NCBI GenBank assembly: GCA_032690845.1
Contig: CM064423.1
Span: 33,030,903-33,094,902, forward strand
Length of the DNA: 64,000 bases
DNA from: Eleusine coracana subsp. coracana
Lineage: Eukaryota; Streptophyta; Magnoliopsida; Poales; Poaceae
Direction of reading: 5' to 3'
Below are positions 12,979 to 24,120 of this stretch, one piece after another. Every line of letters begins with the position of its first letter. Position 1 is the stretch's first letter. The notes under the pieces were generated by a model. That model had not been told where the DNA came from. It was given only the letters and a program-made list of their open reading frames with translations, and did not search any database. A program made the translations under genes and the position numbers.

Positions 12979-13642
12979 ATCTACCCCCCTTAACAAGAAT
13001 CTCGTCTCAAGATTCAGATAGAATAGGTTAAGATAGTTGAATAGGGGAGCAATGACAGGATCAAGATATAGGGACAGAGAAGATAAAAGACAAGGTTGAA
13101 ATCAATATTATATGGGTTAATGGATCACACTATATGCATCAAGGATGATAGATACATTTCAAGGATGAAATAATGGCCAAGGAAGATAGGCACAAAGTAA
13201 CCTATATCACACCAAGCAAACATACATGACTCCACAAACAGTAACTGATGATGATGCATTAGATTCATCTTCATATTCCTTGCTAAGAGCTTCCATTCTT
13301 GATGTCGGGGTCCTTCGGTAGTATATCTTGTTACTTGAGTTGTTGTTGATGATGACGATCCTCTTTGACTTGGTTATCTCCTCAAACCAAAAGGTAGTAT
13401 TGGAGTTGACAAACAAAATAGGATCAATGTGGATATGGACAAGGGCATGGCTTAAAGCAAGATGTTTGAAACAAGAAAATGAGCACACAAGCACATCACA
13501 ATAAAACAACCAATCACAATTGCACGTAGAGCTAATACTATTTATGGCACCTTCCTAAGTACTGGTAGGCCTGGGAGAGGTGATCCTTAAGTGAATATAT
13601 ATATAACCTATTGGTTGGGCAAATCGAACCACGGGGTCCTAT
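12979..13642 (-). mobile_element. Remnant of B internal region with polypurine tract
   Basis: The polypurine tract (minus strand TTAAGGGGGGTAGAT, 12979-12993) adjoins the LTR. The remaining 650 bp is AT-rich 3' untranslated-like sequence with no recognisable domain. It is all that is left of B's interior: element A starts at 13643 and the rest was lost in the deletion at 28452/28453. Confidence 0.7.
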
Positions 13643-16600
13643 TGTGACATCCCAAGTCACAAAAAAGTTGATTAAGCTAACACAAATGTTAAATTGCTGA
13701 CTAAATAAAAATTTCAAATAATTAAAGTGCCAAAGAAAAAGGGGAATAAAATTAATTGAGTAAATTCCCAATTTGGCCAAGCAATAGTATTTCACAAACT
13801 TTACAAAACTCAATGAAAGTGTGCCAATGTTTTTGCACATTTCAGTGCATCATGTCAAGAAAGAAGTTTGGGGAATTTACCAGAATTTTTAGTAAAGGTT
13901 TAATACCCCTAAAAATTCCCTAAGTGCAGAGAACAGCACCTCTGTTCCAAGAATTTTAATTAATTCTCCAGCAAGAATTTCGACGTCGCCCCAAAAACAA
14001 AGTTGGCGAATAGATTTTGCTGGACTTACAAAAAAATTGGGTTGAAGTTTGGAGCATCGAAGCTTGGAGAAAGTAGCTAAGTACAGAACACTATTCTAGT
14101 CAAATGGAGTCCACTGCTTCTCTGTCCTTGGGCCACTCATCGACCGACACAACCGTACCCCCCCCCCCCCCCCCCCCCCCCCGCCGCCCACCGATCGCCT
14201 CCTCTCTCCTGCCCATCTCGGCCACTGCTCCGCCAGCCCGTCGCTGTGCCACCGGCGCTGCTTGGAGGGGCCCCCACCGACGAGCCACTCTCCTCCGGCC
14301 AGCTCACCCCCCCCCCCCCCATCTCTCTCTCTCGGTTATAAGCACCGCAGCGGCAAAGGCCATCCCCCGCTCTCCCGGCGACTACACCCCCCCCATACCT
14401 CCCTCTACTCTCTCTCGCCACTCCAGGAACCCCCAGCACCCCCATCTCCATCGCCGGTGAAAGCAACGGAGGAAATCGAGCGACACCCCTGTTTCTTTGC
14501 GCCATGGCCGCCATCGTGTTGAGCTTCACCTAGGCAGCTTCCCGTTCCCTCCTCTTTCCTCAAATCGGTGTGCAAGCGTCTCCTCTAGCGTGCCCCTGAA
14601 CCGTTCCCCCTCTGTCGCAGCGACCTCACCGGAATTTTTGAAGGAAGGAGCCGTCGCCGTCGGATCTTCTCCCCACCCCGCCGACGAGACCCCTCCGGAC
14701 CTTCCCGTCGACTAGCTCCTCCACGCCGTCGATCCCCACACCAAGGTGATGCTCTCCTGCCACTCCCCGACGCCTCTCACTCGTCGTGCTCACTGCGCGA
14801 CGTCGCCGTACCTTTCCCCTGCTCCGCCGCTCGCCGCCGGCCATCTCCGGCGCTTTCCGTCGGTCGCCAGCCGCGCCGACGAGGTTGCCATGGGATGCTG
14901 AGCACGTGGGCAAGCAGCGTTGGCCAAGCTGCGCCGCCGATTGGCCGCTGGCCTGGGCTTGCCGACGCCGGCCACCGCGCGCGCGCGCCCTCGTGCGTTT
15001 GAAAAATGCCGAGTGGCATTTCTGTAATTTAGCCTCAACTTTATTAAAATCTTCAAAAATTCATAACTCGAGATATAAAAGTCCAATGAGCATGAAACCA
15101 ATTTTGTTAGATTCATAAAATCCTCCTCTACCAGAAAAACAAGATGAGAGCCAGGGTTATGTAGTATATTAATGAAATTAAATCACCAAAGTTAGAACCT
15201 TGATAAGAGTATTAAATTTATAAGTAAAAAAATTTATAGCTGGTAAATCATGGAATTTGGTCAGTAAGCATCTCATGTCATTTCTAAACTTTCTACAAAA
15301 GCACATTCCCATCTTTTATGCAAATTTTTAGTGTTATTGCATAATCTCCATTTTCAGTAAATGAATTCATATAAATTATTGGGTAGGATTGTAATCATGA
15401 AATTTAGTATTCCTGCTCTTTGGGCATTTCTACATGCCTATAAATCCCCATGAAAAATTTAGGGCACCATCAGTATGCTTTTTGTTGTTAAATTCCTCAT
15501 TAATAATTAGCTTGAAGGAATTCCAATATAAATAGTGCCTTCTATATGCATATAGTTATTATTAGGGGTAAATCCAGCTTTGGGACTATTCATGCAACAT
15601 GTTAATCTTGACTTACAATAAAATTTATTATTTTCCATTGTAGGCTCATGTTTCATAATTCGCATATTTGCTAAGTAGGCCTTAACACACCGAGGAAAAA
15701 TACCCTGTTAATTCCTTAGCACCAGAGATATGCTTTTACTTGAGATATAGGTGAGATGCTTATTGATCGCAATGTCCCCCACTTCCCTAATTAGGAGTTT
15801 GTCCCCGTAAAATCAGTACTTGCCAGGATGTTGTGCAAGCATGTCCTCTTATGCATGAGCATCATTCCATCAAATTCTATTTATTGAGGAAGTGCCATGA
15901 ATCATCATCAAATTCCTTACCGTGCATTGCACTGCATTGACTAGGAAGCGAGACCGGGAGCAAGGCCGTGGCAAGCAACCCCGAGGAGCCCGAAGTTGAG
16001 CTAAACCCCGCCGAGAACTCTAACTATGATCACTCCCAAGGAAAGCCCCGGTGCACACCTACTGATTTACGAGTCCTTTTTATTTTATCACCATAGAGGG
16101 ATATTGTATTGTGCATTAGGTATAGGGCTTGGATGGAAACCCACTTGCATAAACAAACTATGACCTATACTTAGTTTACGTTAGTAAGCCTTTTCGTTAG
16201 CAACTGCTAGGCTTAAATTAGTGGAGTCAACGATAGGCTATGGGATCACTTGATTCAATCATGATTCACGTGAAGAATGAAATTGGTTAAAATTTGAGAA
16301 CCTATCGTTGCAACTCCGCGGACAAGTATTGAACAGTACCAAGTGCATACCTCTATATGGGAATTGGTAAACCTAGTAACTTGGACGCCGTATTGTTGGA
16401 CGGTATTACTCATCGATCCAGAGGTGATGTGAATGGCACGGTGGATGCACGGGTCGAGGACCGCTGGAGAGTGCACGGGTTAAGCCTCGGATACGAAGTA
16501 CTATATCGCGGGAGGACGTGTACTCGGGATCGATAGCCCCGGATCGACTTTATCGCAACCTCATGAACGGTGGCCATACGTGTTCTTAAATGATGCGTAT

Positions 16601-17418
16601 GTCGTGCATTTGGGTTATTCTCCTGCAGGATGTAAATCAATTCGAATTGCCGTCCCTCACGGTTATGAGTACCTCTTGTTTCGAGCAGTGGCAATGATAC
16701 TTTAAGTAGAGAAGTTTGGTTATGATGCTGAAATTTATTTATCCTATGGATACATATTGCTATGTTGTATTGTTCTTTATATTTGTACAGTCTTAGCAGC
16801 TAGCTAGGGTCAACTACAGTTCCTTTTCTGCAACAAGAAATTAAAATCTTGGTTCAGGAATAAGCATCACAGCATAAAATTAATAGGTGCGTGTTGTGCA
16901 AATATCAAATAAGCCCGGTCAGCCCCCTGCATGTTAGGAGTCGGTTTTAGTAAACCTTTTGGATGGGTAAGTCTTGCGGAGTATGCTAGATACTCAGGCG
17001 TTGCGATTATGTGGTTTTTCAGGTTTGCCTCAAGCAACTTATTGTGATTGCTGTAACAAAGTTGTGTGGGAAGGTGAGGAGCCCTAGAACTGGACCATTG
17101 AATGGGTCCCCAGCTCTCCTAATCAAGATGAGTGAGCCATTGCCCTAGGGCCGGTATGGTTTACTTAGGTTCCGCGTAGTGTTTGTCGTATCTTCTGCCT
17201 CCACATATTTATGTAATATGAACCAAGAACATATGTATGGTAACGTGACTAAAGTTGCTTCCGCTATGACCCGTGAACTTGTAATATTATGCACTTGATG
17301 ATGTATCTTTGTAAATGATGGATGTTCATGTGTGAACGCTATGTATGGTTACTTCGTTAACCATCTCCCGTGGCGATCCTGTACGGCACACTCTATACTT
17401 CGGTATAGGGTTGCGACA
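13643..17418 (+). mobile_element. 5' LTR of Tekay/Del-like chromovirus A
   Basis: 3776 bp, from TGTGACATCCC to TTGCGACA, followed two bases later by an initiator-Met primer site. It contains an AT-rich 5' segment, a 900-bp GC-rich block (about 14100-15000) with poly-C runs that looks like a grass first exon, then AT-rich sequence with a TATA box near 15525. It differs from the right LTR by scattered substitutions, a missing 179-bp segment (right copy 26270-26448) and one fewer copy of a GC-rich tandem unit. The flank CCTAT (13638-13642) cannot be compared because the right side of A is rearranged. Confidence 0.93.
15525..15535 (+). promoter_or_regulatory. Candidate TATA box in A LTR
   Basis: AATATAAATAG is conserved at 26134-26144 in the right LTR. 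If used, it leaves about 1.9 kb of LTR in the transcript. The GC-rich block upstream could hold another promoter. Confidence 0.35.
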
Positions 17419-17420
17419 GC

Positions 17421-17433
17421 TGTTATCAGAGCC
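17421..17433 (+). promoter_or_regulatory. Primer-binding site of A (initiator Met tRNA)
   Basis: TGTTATCAGAGCC begins two bases after the LTR end and differs by one base from the plant initiator-Met primer site TGGTATCAGAGC. A second degenerate copy (GTTATTAGAGCC) follows the right LTR. Confidence 0.85.
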
Positions 17434-17620
17434 GATTCGGGATAAGCATCACACCGATGAACATTTTAAAAACTTAAACAACCCGTTTTACCCCGTACGG
17501 TGAGGTACGAACTAGTAGTGCCCATATAAGGACTTTATTAGTAGATGGCAAAGCTAACCCTGGGTTATGTTTGTTTAACTTACTTGCATCTCCGGATTCT
17601 TCCCCGAAGGTATGTGCCTG

Positions 17621-17756
17621 TGCGCGGATCGGTTGCACAATAAACACCGAACGCCTTCCGGGTAGGCAAAGACCTGGACTTTGTTTGATGCGCGGACCGA
17701 TTGCGCTTAAATATCGGCTGCCTTCCAGGTGGGCAATACCTGGACATAAACTGTCA
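17621..17756 (+). repeat. 68-bp tandem duplication in A leader
   Basis: Two diverged units begin TGCGCGGATCGG (17621) and TGCGCGGACCG (17689), each ending in an ACCTGGAC block. It lies in the untranslated leader between the primer site and the first ORF. Only the first unit survives in the second leader copy, which is cut near 28452. Confidence 0.75.
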
Positions 17757-18590
17757 TTGTTATTTTGGCTTGTGTCTTTTAAATTTGATATATTGTTTCT
17801 GGAATGAATCTATTGGAGGTACACTAACCACATGTATTGTTGCGTGCCATCGGATGGATCGATCTATATATTCGGTCAAAGTTTTCCTTTGTGAGGACGT
17901 AAAAAATTGGCATATTGAGCATTTGGCATTCATGCATACCACATGCATTTATCTTTACCAAATTATGTAAAAAGTCACAAATATCACAAACATGTGAAAT
18001 AATCAAACCCCGGGCGAATTCGAATCCCTATGGCACTTAAAATGAAAGTTTGAACTTAATTGGGAAGAAATCAAACTCAGCCAGAAAAGTCAGTTCCACT
18101 AAAATGAACGTAACTTCCTCGATTTTAATCTAACGAAGGCGAATGAGTACTCGTTGGAAAGCTAATGTTTTTCCCTACAAGTTTGGTATAGTGGGTTTGT
18201 CTCAGAAAAATCTGGAAATGGGTCGAATTTTGCAAAAACAGCGAGCTTTTCTGGAAGTTCAGCAGTTGGCTCATTTCTGTCCTCTGTTTTTGGATGATCA
18301 TAACTCTCAGAGATGTTATCGGTTGGAGATGTGGGAGTATGCGTTGGAAAGATAATGAACTCCTCTACAACTTTCATACAAGGGTCAAAAGTTTAAATTG
18401 TCCAAAAGCTATGTGTTTTTGCTCATCCCTGCAAGTTACTCTGTCAACCGCAGAACTGCATGGTTTTTCGTCAAACAGATTGGGCACTTTGTGTCTCTCC
18501 CTTTATCCATCAACCCTTATGCTATTTTGAGCATGTGTGCTTAGTGGGATATTAAGTTTTGACTCACCCTTGCAAAAATTATTCCGACAG

Positions 18591-19223
18591 ATGGTTGATT
18601 ACAAGCTCACGAAGGACCCCGAGCACCTTTCCGCACGTGTTCTCGAGTTGGAACGAGAGCGTGAGACGCTGCAGTCCGTACTTGCCACCCGTGACACCCA
18701 GATCACCGCTCGTGACGCTAAGATGACGGTACTCGAGGACAAACTGCACACTAGCGAGTTGGATCGGGCCGATCTTTTTGAACAGCTCCATGACGCTCAA
18801 CTCATCATCGAGGGCAATGCTAGCGATCAGTTGCAGGAGCAACTGAACCAGCGTAATGCTCAACTCACTGCTGCCCAAGAGGAGATCTACTCTCTTCATG
18901 GTCAGATTGACGCTCTCTTGGAGGAGCGAAGCGAGCTCCAAGCTCAACGTGAAGACGCCCAAGATGCAAGGGATGTCATGGAAGGGAACCTCAATGACGC
19001 TCATGTCATCATCGCACAGCAAGAACAACTCATTGGGCATCTCCAAGTTGCCAATGCCCAGCTGAACGCTGTCCTTCATGCCTAGCCACCAGTGCCACTC
19101 GCGGTGATTCCCCCAGACGACGCCGACTTGAGTGAGGACGGTGACTCCGGTGTTGACTACGAGGCCCCCCCTGGACCGGGTGACATGGAATGGGAGTCCG
19201 ATGGTAGCAGCCACACCGAGTGA
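18591..19223 (+). pseudogene. Coiled-coil ORF upstream of gag in element A (one internal stop)
   Basis: This ORF lies between A's leader and its gag gene. The chosen ATG is at 18591; upstream in-frame residues need a non-ATG start. The frame runs 164 codons to TAG at 19083-19085 and continues open for 45 more codons to TGA at 19221. Residues from about 10 to 164 are almost wholly heptad-like, rich in Leu, Glu, Gln and Asp, without Pro or Cys: a long coiled coil. The part after the TAG is acidic (DDADLSEDGDSG). It has no zinc finger and does not resemble gag, protease or integrase. Extra ORFs are known in several plant gypsy lineages, but I do not recognise this protein. The regular heptads and a codon-like base pattern argue for past selection; a role in particle assembly or RNA binding would be a guess. 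The in-frame TAG may be decay or a readthrough point. Confidence 0.7.
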
Positions 19224-19594
19224 CTGAGGCGTAGTAGGTGGTGTAGGATGGAAGCTCGTGAAACTTTGTGCTCATATGTGGATAGTGTTGGTAGCGCTAA
19301 GTGGAGTTGTAACCTAAGCTCTCCGAGATCGTGTTGTTGTCGTCTTGTAGTGATGTATCCTAAGGCTTGCCATGTATCGGAAGATGTGTCGCATGTACCC
19401 ATGGTTTGATCATAAGTATGTGCCTATGGTGTTGGAACCAGTGGAATCCAAGTTATCTCTTGTGACCTGCACCGTTCCCTGTCAACATTTCCGTTATGAG
19501 CAATCTGAAATTTTATTTTTGTCACTATACTATAGCTGTATTATCATATTGTCTCAGGTGATGATCGGGCTAACATGCTTTACTCCTATGGCAG

Positions 19595-20779
19595 ATGGTG
19601 CAAACTCGCCGCGGTGGAGATAACCTCGGTAATGCTCCTGGTGCCTCCAACGCGGGTACAGACCAGCCGCCACCCATGACACCTATGGAGCAGCTCATCC
19701 ACAATCAGAACGAGATGTTCCGCATATTCATGGAGAACATGAATCTCCAAGGAGCTCCCGGCCCACCACCGCAGCAGCCCCGTGAATCATCCTACAGCGA
19801 CTTTTGGGTTACTCATCCGCCCACATTCGGAGAAGCCGGTGATCCGCTAGAAGCGGATAATTTCATTCGCACTTTGGAATCGAAGTTTGCTCTGCTCCAC
19901 TGCACCGACCTCGAGAAGTCCCTCTTCGTCGCGCAGCAACTCCGTGGTTCCGCAAGTGCTTGGTGGGCGAGCTACACCACTGCTCTTGCCCCTGGCCACC
20001 AAGTCACTTGGTCAGAATTCTGCACCGCCTTTCGTGCACACCACATTCCCGCCGGTCTTATGAAGCGCAAGCTGCAAGAATTTCTCAACCTGAAGCAAGG
20101 CCCGGGAACCGTGCAAGAGTACGCCCGGAAGTTCAACTACTTGACTCAGTATGCTTCGTATCACGCCGATACGGATGAGAAGAAGAAGGATTGTTTCCGT
20201 TCAAGCCTTACCCCGAAGCTGCAGGACCGTTTGGCACAAGTTACCGCAGGCACGTTCAACGACCTAATGAGTGTCGCCATTGTGCAAGAAGATGCCATCC
20301 GTGCTAACCAAGAGGACAAGAAGAGGAAGCGTGCTATGGGAAGTTCGTCCGGCTCCGCACCGCCCAAGTACAGGCTGGCAATCACCTCCCCGACTGGACA
20401 GAAGTTCCGAGCTGCGGTACCGTCAGGAGGAGGATCTCGTCTGACCTACTCGCAGCAGCACTTTCATTCCCAAGGAGGCAACCAGCAGCCCTCCTCTGGT
20501 CCCCGCCCTCCGCAGCAGACTAATCAAGTCATGAAGCACAACTCCTCGCAGCTGTGCTACAACTGTGGCCGAACCGGTCACTTTGCCAAGGAGTGCTGTT
20601 TCCCAAAGCGCAACCAAGGAAACAACAACAACTCCAACCCCTCCGGGAACAACAACAACCACCACAGCAGCGGCAACAACCACGGCAACAATGGGAATCG
20701 TCCCCAGTCTTCTGCCCCTACCCACAAGAATGGCCGAGTCAATTATACCATGGTCGAAGAGATTCAAGTTGGAGAGAGC
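19595..20779 (+). CDS. Gag polyprotein of element A
   Basis: Capsid-nucleocapsid protein that would package element RNA in cytoplasmic particles. The ATG at 19595 opens MVQTRRGG, typical of this clade. The retrotransposon gag domain covers roughly residues 60-230 (LEADNFIRTLESKF, SASAWWASY, GLMKRKLQEFLNLKQG). A basic linker with RKRAMGSSSG follows, then a CCHC knuckle: C321, C324, H329, C334. The tail is rich in Asn, His and Gln. The frame is intact to about 20779, where homology passes to the -1 frame and the protease. Read as it stands, the gag frame runs on to a stop at 20873. The shift could be a one-base deletion or a programmed -1 frameshift; Tekay/Del elements usually have one continuous frame, so a deletion is likelier. 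The best preserved gene in the window. Confidence 0.9.
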
Positions 20780-23700
20780 CCGTTCTCGCGGGTACGTTCT
20801 CGATCAACCAACATGCTGCTATGGTTCTTTTTGATTCGGGAGCAACGCATGATTTTATTAGTCAAGCATGTGTGAATCATCTGAAAATCACCCCCACCAC
20901 CACGGGAACCCCGTACATCATCACATCCCCCGGTGGGAAAATAAGGACTCACCTCGAGTTGAGGAAAGTGCCGCTTAAGTTAGCAGGCAACGTGTACCCC
21001 GCTTCATTAATCATCTTAGATGGTCAAGGCATTGACATAATTCTTGGTATGAGGTGGATGACTAAACATAGAGCCGTCTTGCACATTGAATCCCGGGAAG
21101 TCCACTTGAACTCACCCCTCTAAGGCCCGTCTATTCTCCGATTACCATGTCCCAGCTTGTCCACTCCTCAAGTATCTCATGTTGAAGGGAAAAAGCTGGA
21201 GGATATCCTAGTGGCACGTGACTTTCCCGACGTGTTCCCAGATGATTTACCGGGAATGCCTCTGGACAGAGATGTCGAGTTTAAAATTGAACTCCTACTT
21301 GGTACGGCGCCTATCTCTCGTAGGCCGTACAAAATGGCTCCTAATGAGTTAGCAGAATTAAAAAAGCAATTACAAGAGCTTATGGAAAAGGGCTACATCC
21401 AACCGAGTTCATCCCCGTGGGGATGTCCCGCCCTCTTTGTGAAGAAGAAAGACAAGACCTTACGGCTATGTGTTGACTACAGGCCTTTGAATGCTGTAAC
21501 CATCAAGAACAAGTACCCTTTACCTCAAATCGATATTTTCTTTGATCAACTTGTTGGTGCTAAAGTTTTCTCCAAGATTGACCTCCGATCCGGTTACCAC
21601 CAAATAAAGATCCGAGCCGAAGACATTCCAAAAACTGCTTTCTCCATGCGATATGGCCTTTTCGAATACCTTGTCATGTCTTTTGGTCTCACCAATGCTC
21701 CAGCCCACTTCATGTATTTGATGAATTCCGTGTTCATGCCAGAGTTGGATAAGTTCGTGGTCGTGTTCATCGACGACATCCGTATCTACTCCAAGCCCGA
21801 GGAAGAACACGCTGAACATCTCCGCATTGTTCTGCAACGACTCCGAGATCACCAACTTTACGCCAAAATTAGCAAGTGTGAATTTTGGCTAAAGCAAGTT
21901 CCATTCTTGTGTCATATCATCTCAGCGGAAGGAGTAGCCATTGATCCTACCAAGGTAGAAGATGTGCTGGATTGGAAAGCTCCAAAATCGGTCAAGAAAA
22001 TTCATAGCTTCCTTGGTCTTGCTGGATATTACCGGAAATTTATTCCCAACTTCTCAAGCATTGCCAAGCCTATGACCAAGGTGCTGGAAAAAGACGCTAA
22101 GTTTAAGTGGAGTAGTGCATGTGAGGAAGCCTTCCAGTCACTAAAGAAGCATTTGACAACTGCCCCGGTTTTGGCTCAACCCGATATTACCAAACCGTTC
22201 GATGTTTACTGTGATGCCTCCCGACAGCTCCGAAAGCATGAGCAAAATTATCCCACCCATGATTTGGAGTTGGCATCCGTCGTCCTAGCCTTAAAAATCT
22301 GGCGCCATTACCTGCTTGGTAACCTTGTCAATCTCTACACCGACCACAAAAGTCTCAAGTATATATTCACGCAGCAAGAACTGAATATGAGGCAACGTAG
22401 ATGGTTAGAATTACTCAAGGATTATGAATTGGAAATTCATTCTCACCCCGGAAAAACCAATGTGGTTGCCAACGCCCTAAGTCATCGGGACCAATGCAAT
22501 CATGCAGTTGTTTGTTCCATGGAAGCTTGCCCAAATTCGGATTCAAGCGAACCAAGTCTTCGTATCATTCCATTTGGATCCTTGTATAATCTAGCTCTTA
22601 TTCCTACCCTTTGCGACAAAATTGTTGAAGCCCAAAAGGGAGACAAGGGAATGGAATGCATTCGACAAAAGGTACGCAAAGATGAAGCTACATGTTTCCA
22701 GCAGGACGAAGATGGAGTGCTATGGTTCAACAATCGACTTGTTGTTCCAAAGAAGGAGGAATTAAGGAAGAAAATTCTGGATGAGGCTCACTTGTCCAAA
22801 TACTCTATACACCCCGGCAGCAACAAGATGTACCGTGGGTTAAAGGAAAAGTTTTGGTGGACGCGCATGAAAAGAGAAGTCGCTCGTTATGTTTCCGAGT
22901 TCGATACTTGCCAGCGTGTGAAGGCCGACCATCTGAGGAAAGCCGGTCTTTTGCACCCATTAAAAATCCCCGCTTGGAAATGGGAGGATATTGCTATGGA
23001 TTTTATCATTGGGTTACCCCTCACCCCCAAGAAACATGATTCCATATGGGTTATTGTGGATAGGTTGACCAAATCCGCTCATTTTATTCCCGTCCATACA
23101 ACCTACTCTACCAAGAAGTATGCCGAACTCTACATCGCAAGAATCTTATGTTTGCATGGTGTGCCCAAGACTATTATCTCTGATCGAGGCCCCTAGTTTA
23201 TTGCTCGTTTTTGGGAGCAACTGCATTCTTGTCTTGGCACCACCCTTATCCGAAGTTCTGCTTATCTCCCGCAAACCGATGGTCAAACTGAGAGGCTGAA
23301 TCAATATTTGGAGGACATATTGAGAGCCTGTGTTCTAGACAATCGGGAGAATTGGGAAGATTGCCTTCCGTTCGCCGAATTCTCATACAACAATAGCTAT
23401 CAGGAGAGTTCGGGAATGTCACCGTTTGAGGCCTTGTACGGCCACTCATGCCGAACACCGCTGAATTGGTCGGAATCGGGAGAAAGAATTAATTTTGGTC
23501 TAGACCTTGTCATCCAAGCTGAAGAGAAGGTGCGGCAAATTCAAGCTAACATGAAAGCAGCACAATCCCGTCAGATGAGCTATACCAACAAAAGGAGACG
23601 CCCATTAGAGTTCGAAAAGGGAGATCACGTCTATCTTCGAGTTTCTCCCAACAAGGGCATATCTCGCTTTGGAATCAAGGGTAAATTAGCACCATGATAC

Positions 23701-24048
23701 ATCGGACCCTTTGCGATCATGGAGAAGCATAGCGCCGTTGCTTATCAATTGCAATTACCGGAAACTCTTGAGCATGTGCACAACGTCTTCCACGTATCGC
23801 AACTCAAGAAGTGTTTAAAGCCTCCGATCGATGTGGTCATTGCCGACACCGAACAATTGGAAGAAGACCTCTCCTACCCCGAATACCCCGTCCGCATCAT
23901 TGATCAAAAAGACCGAGTAACGCGCCATCACACCATCACCTTCTATAAGGTGCAATGGAGCAATCATACCGAAGATGAAGCCACCTGGGAGCAAGAGGAG
24001 TTTCTGAAAACCCACTTCCCCGAGTTCTTGACCACGCAAATCCGGTAA
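20780..24048 (+). pseudogene. Pol of element A: protease, RT, RNase H, integrase, chromodomain
   Basis: One reading frame broken by three stops: TAA 21121, TAG 23194 and TGA 23695. In order: protease with DSG at 20833-20841; reverse transcriptase ([19 protein letters not shown]) with the catalytic FIDD at 21766-21777; RNase H; integrase; C-terminal chromodomain (about 23880-24030, with aromatic and WEQEE residues). RNase H lacks about 19 residues after DVYCDA (junction near 22214-22222), an in-frame deletion. The integrase zinc motif has Phe (22900-22902) in place of its first Cys. The D, D and E of the integrase core are present (22999, 23182, 23290). TAG at 23194 stands where Gln follows RGP, and TGA at 23695 where Arg precedes YIGPF, both fitting C-to-T change. 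The chromodomain and long LTRs place A in the Tekay/Del chromoviruses. The copy cannot supply its own functional pol. Confidence 0.93.
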
Positions 24049-24103
24049 ACACCCACGCCTCTCTCTTTTGTTCATCCAGCTACAAATCTCGGGGTGAGAT
24101 TTC

Positions 24104-24117
24104 TTTTAAGGGGGGAG
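24104..24117 (+). promoter_or_regulatory. Polypurine tract of A
   Basis: TTTTAAGGGGGGAG ends three bases before the right LTR, where plus-strand DNA priming occurs in LTR elements. Confidence 0.8.
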
Positions 24118-24120
24118 TGC

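Noticed and set aside
14104..14529. ORFs in the GC-rich LTR block of A (and 24582-25070)
   Set aside because: Poly-C and CCGCCG composition opens several frames on both strands; the two LTR copies differ by frame-changing poly-C lengths.
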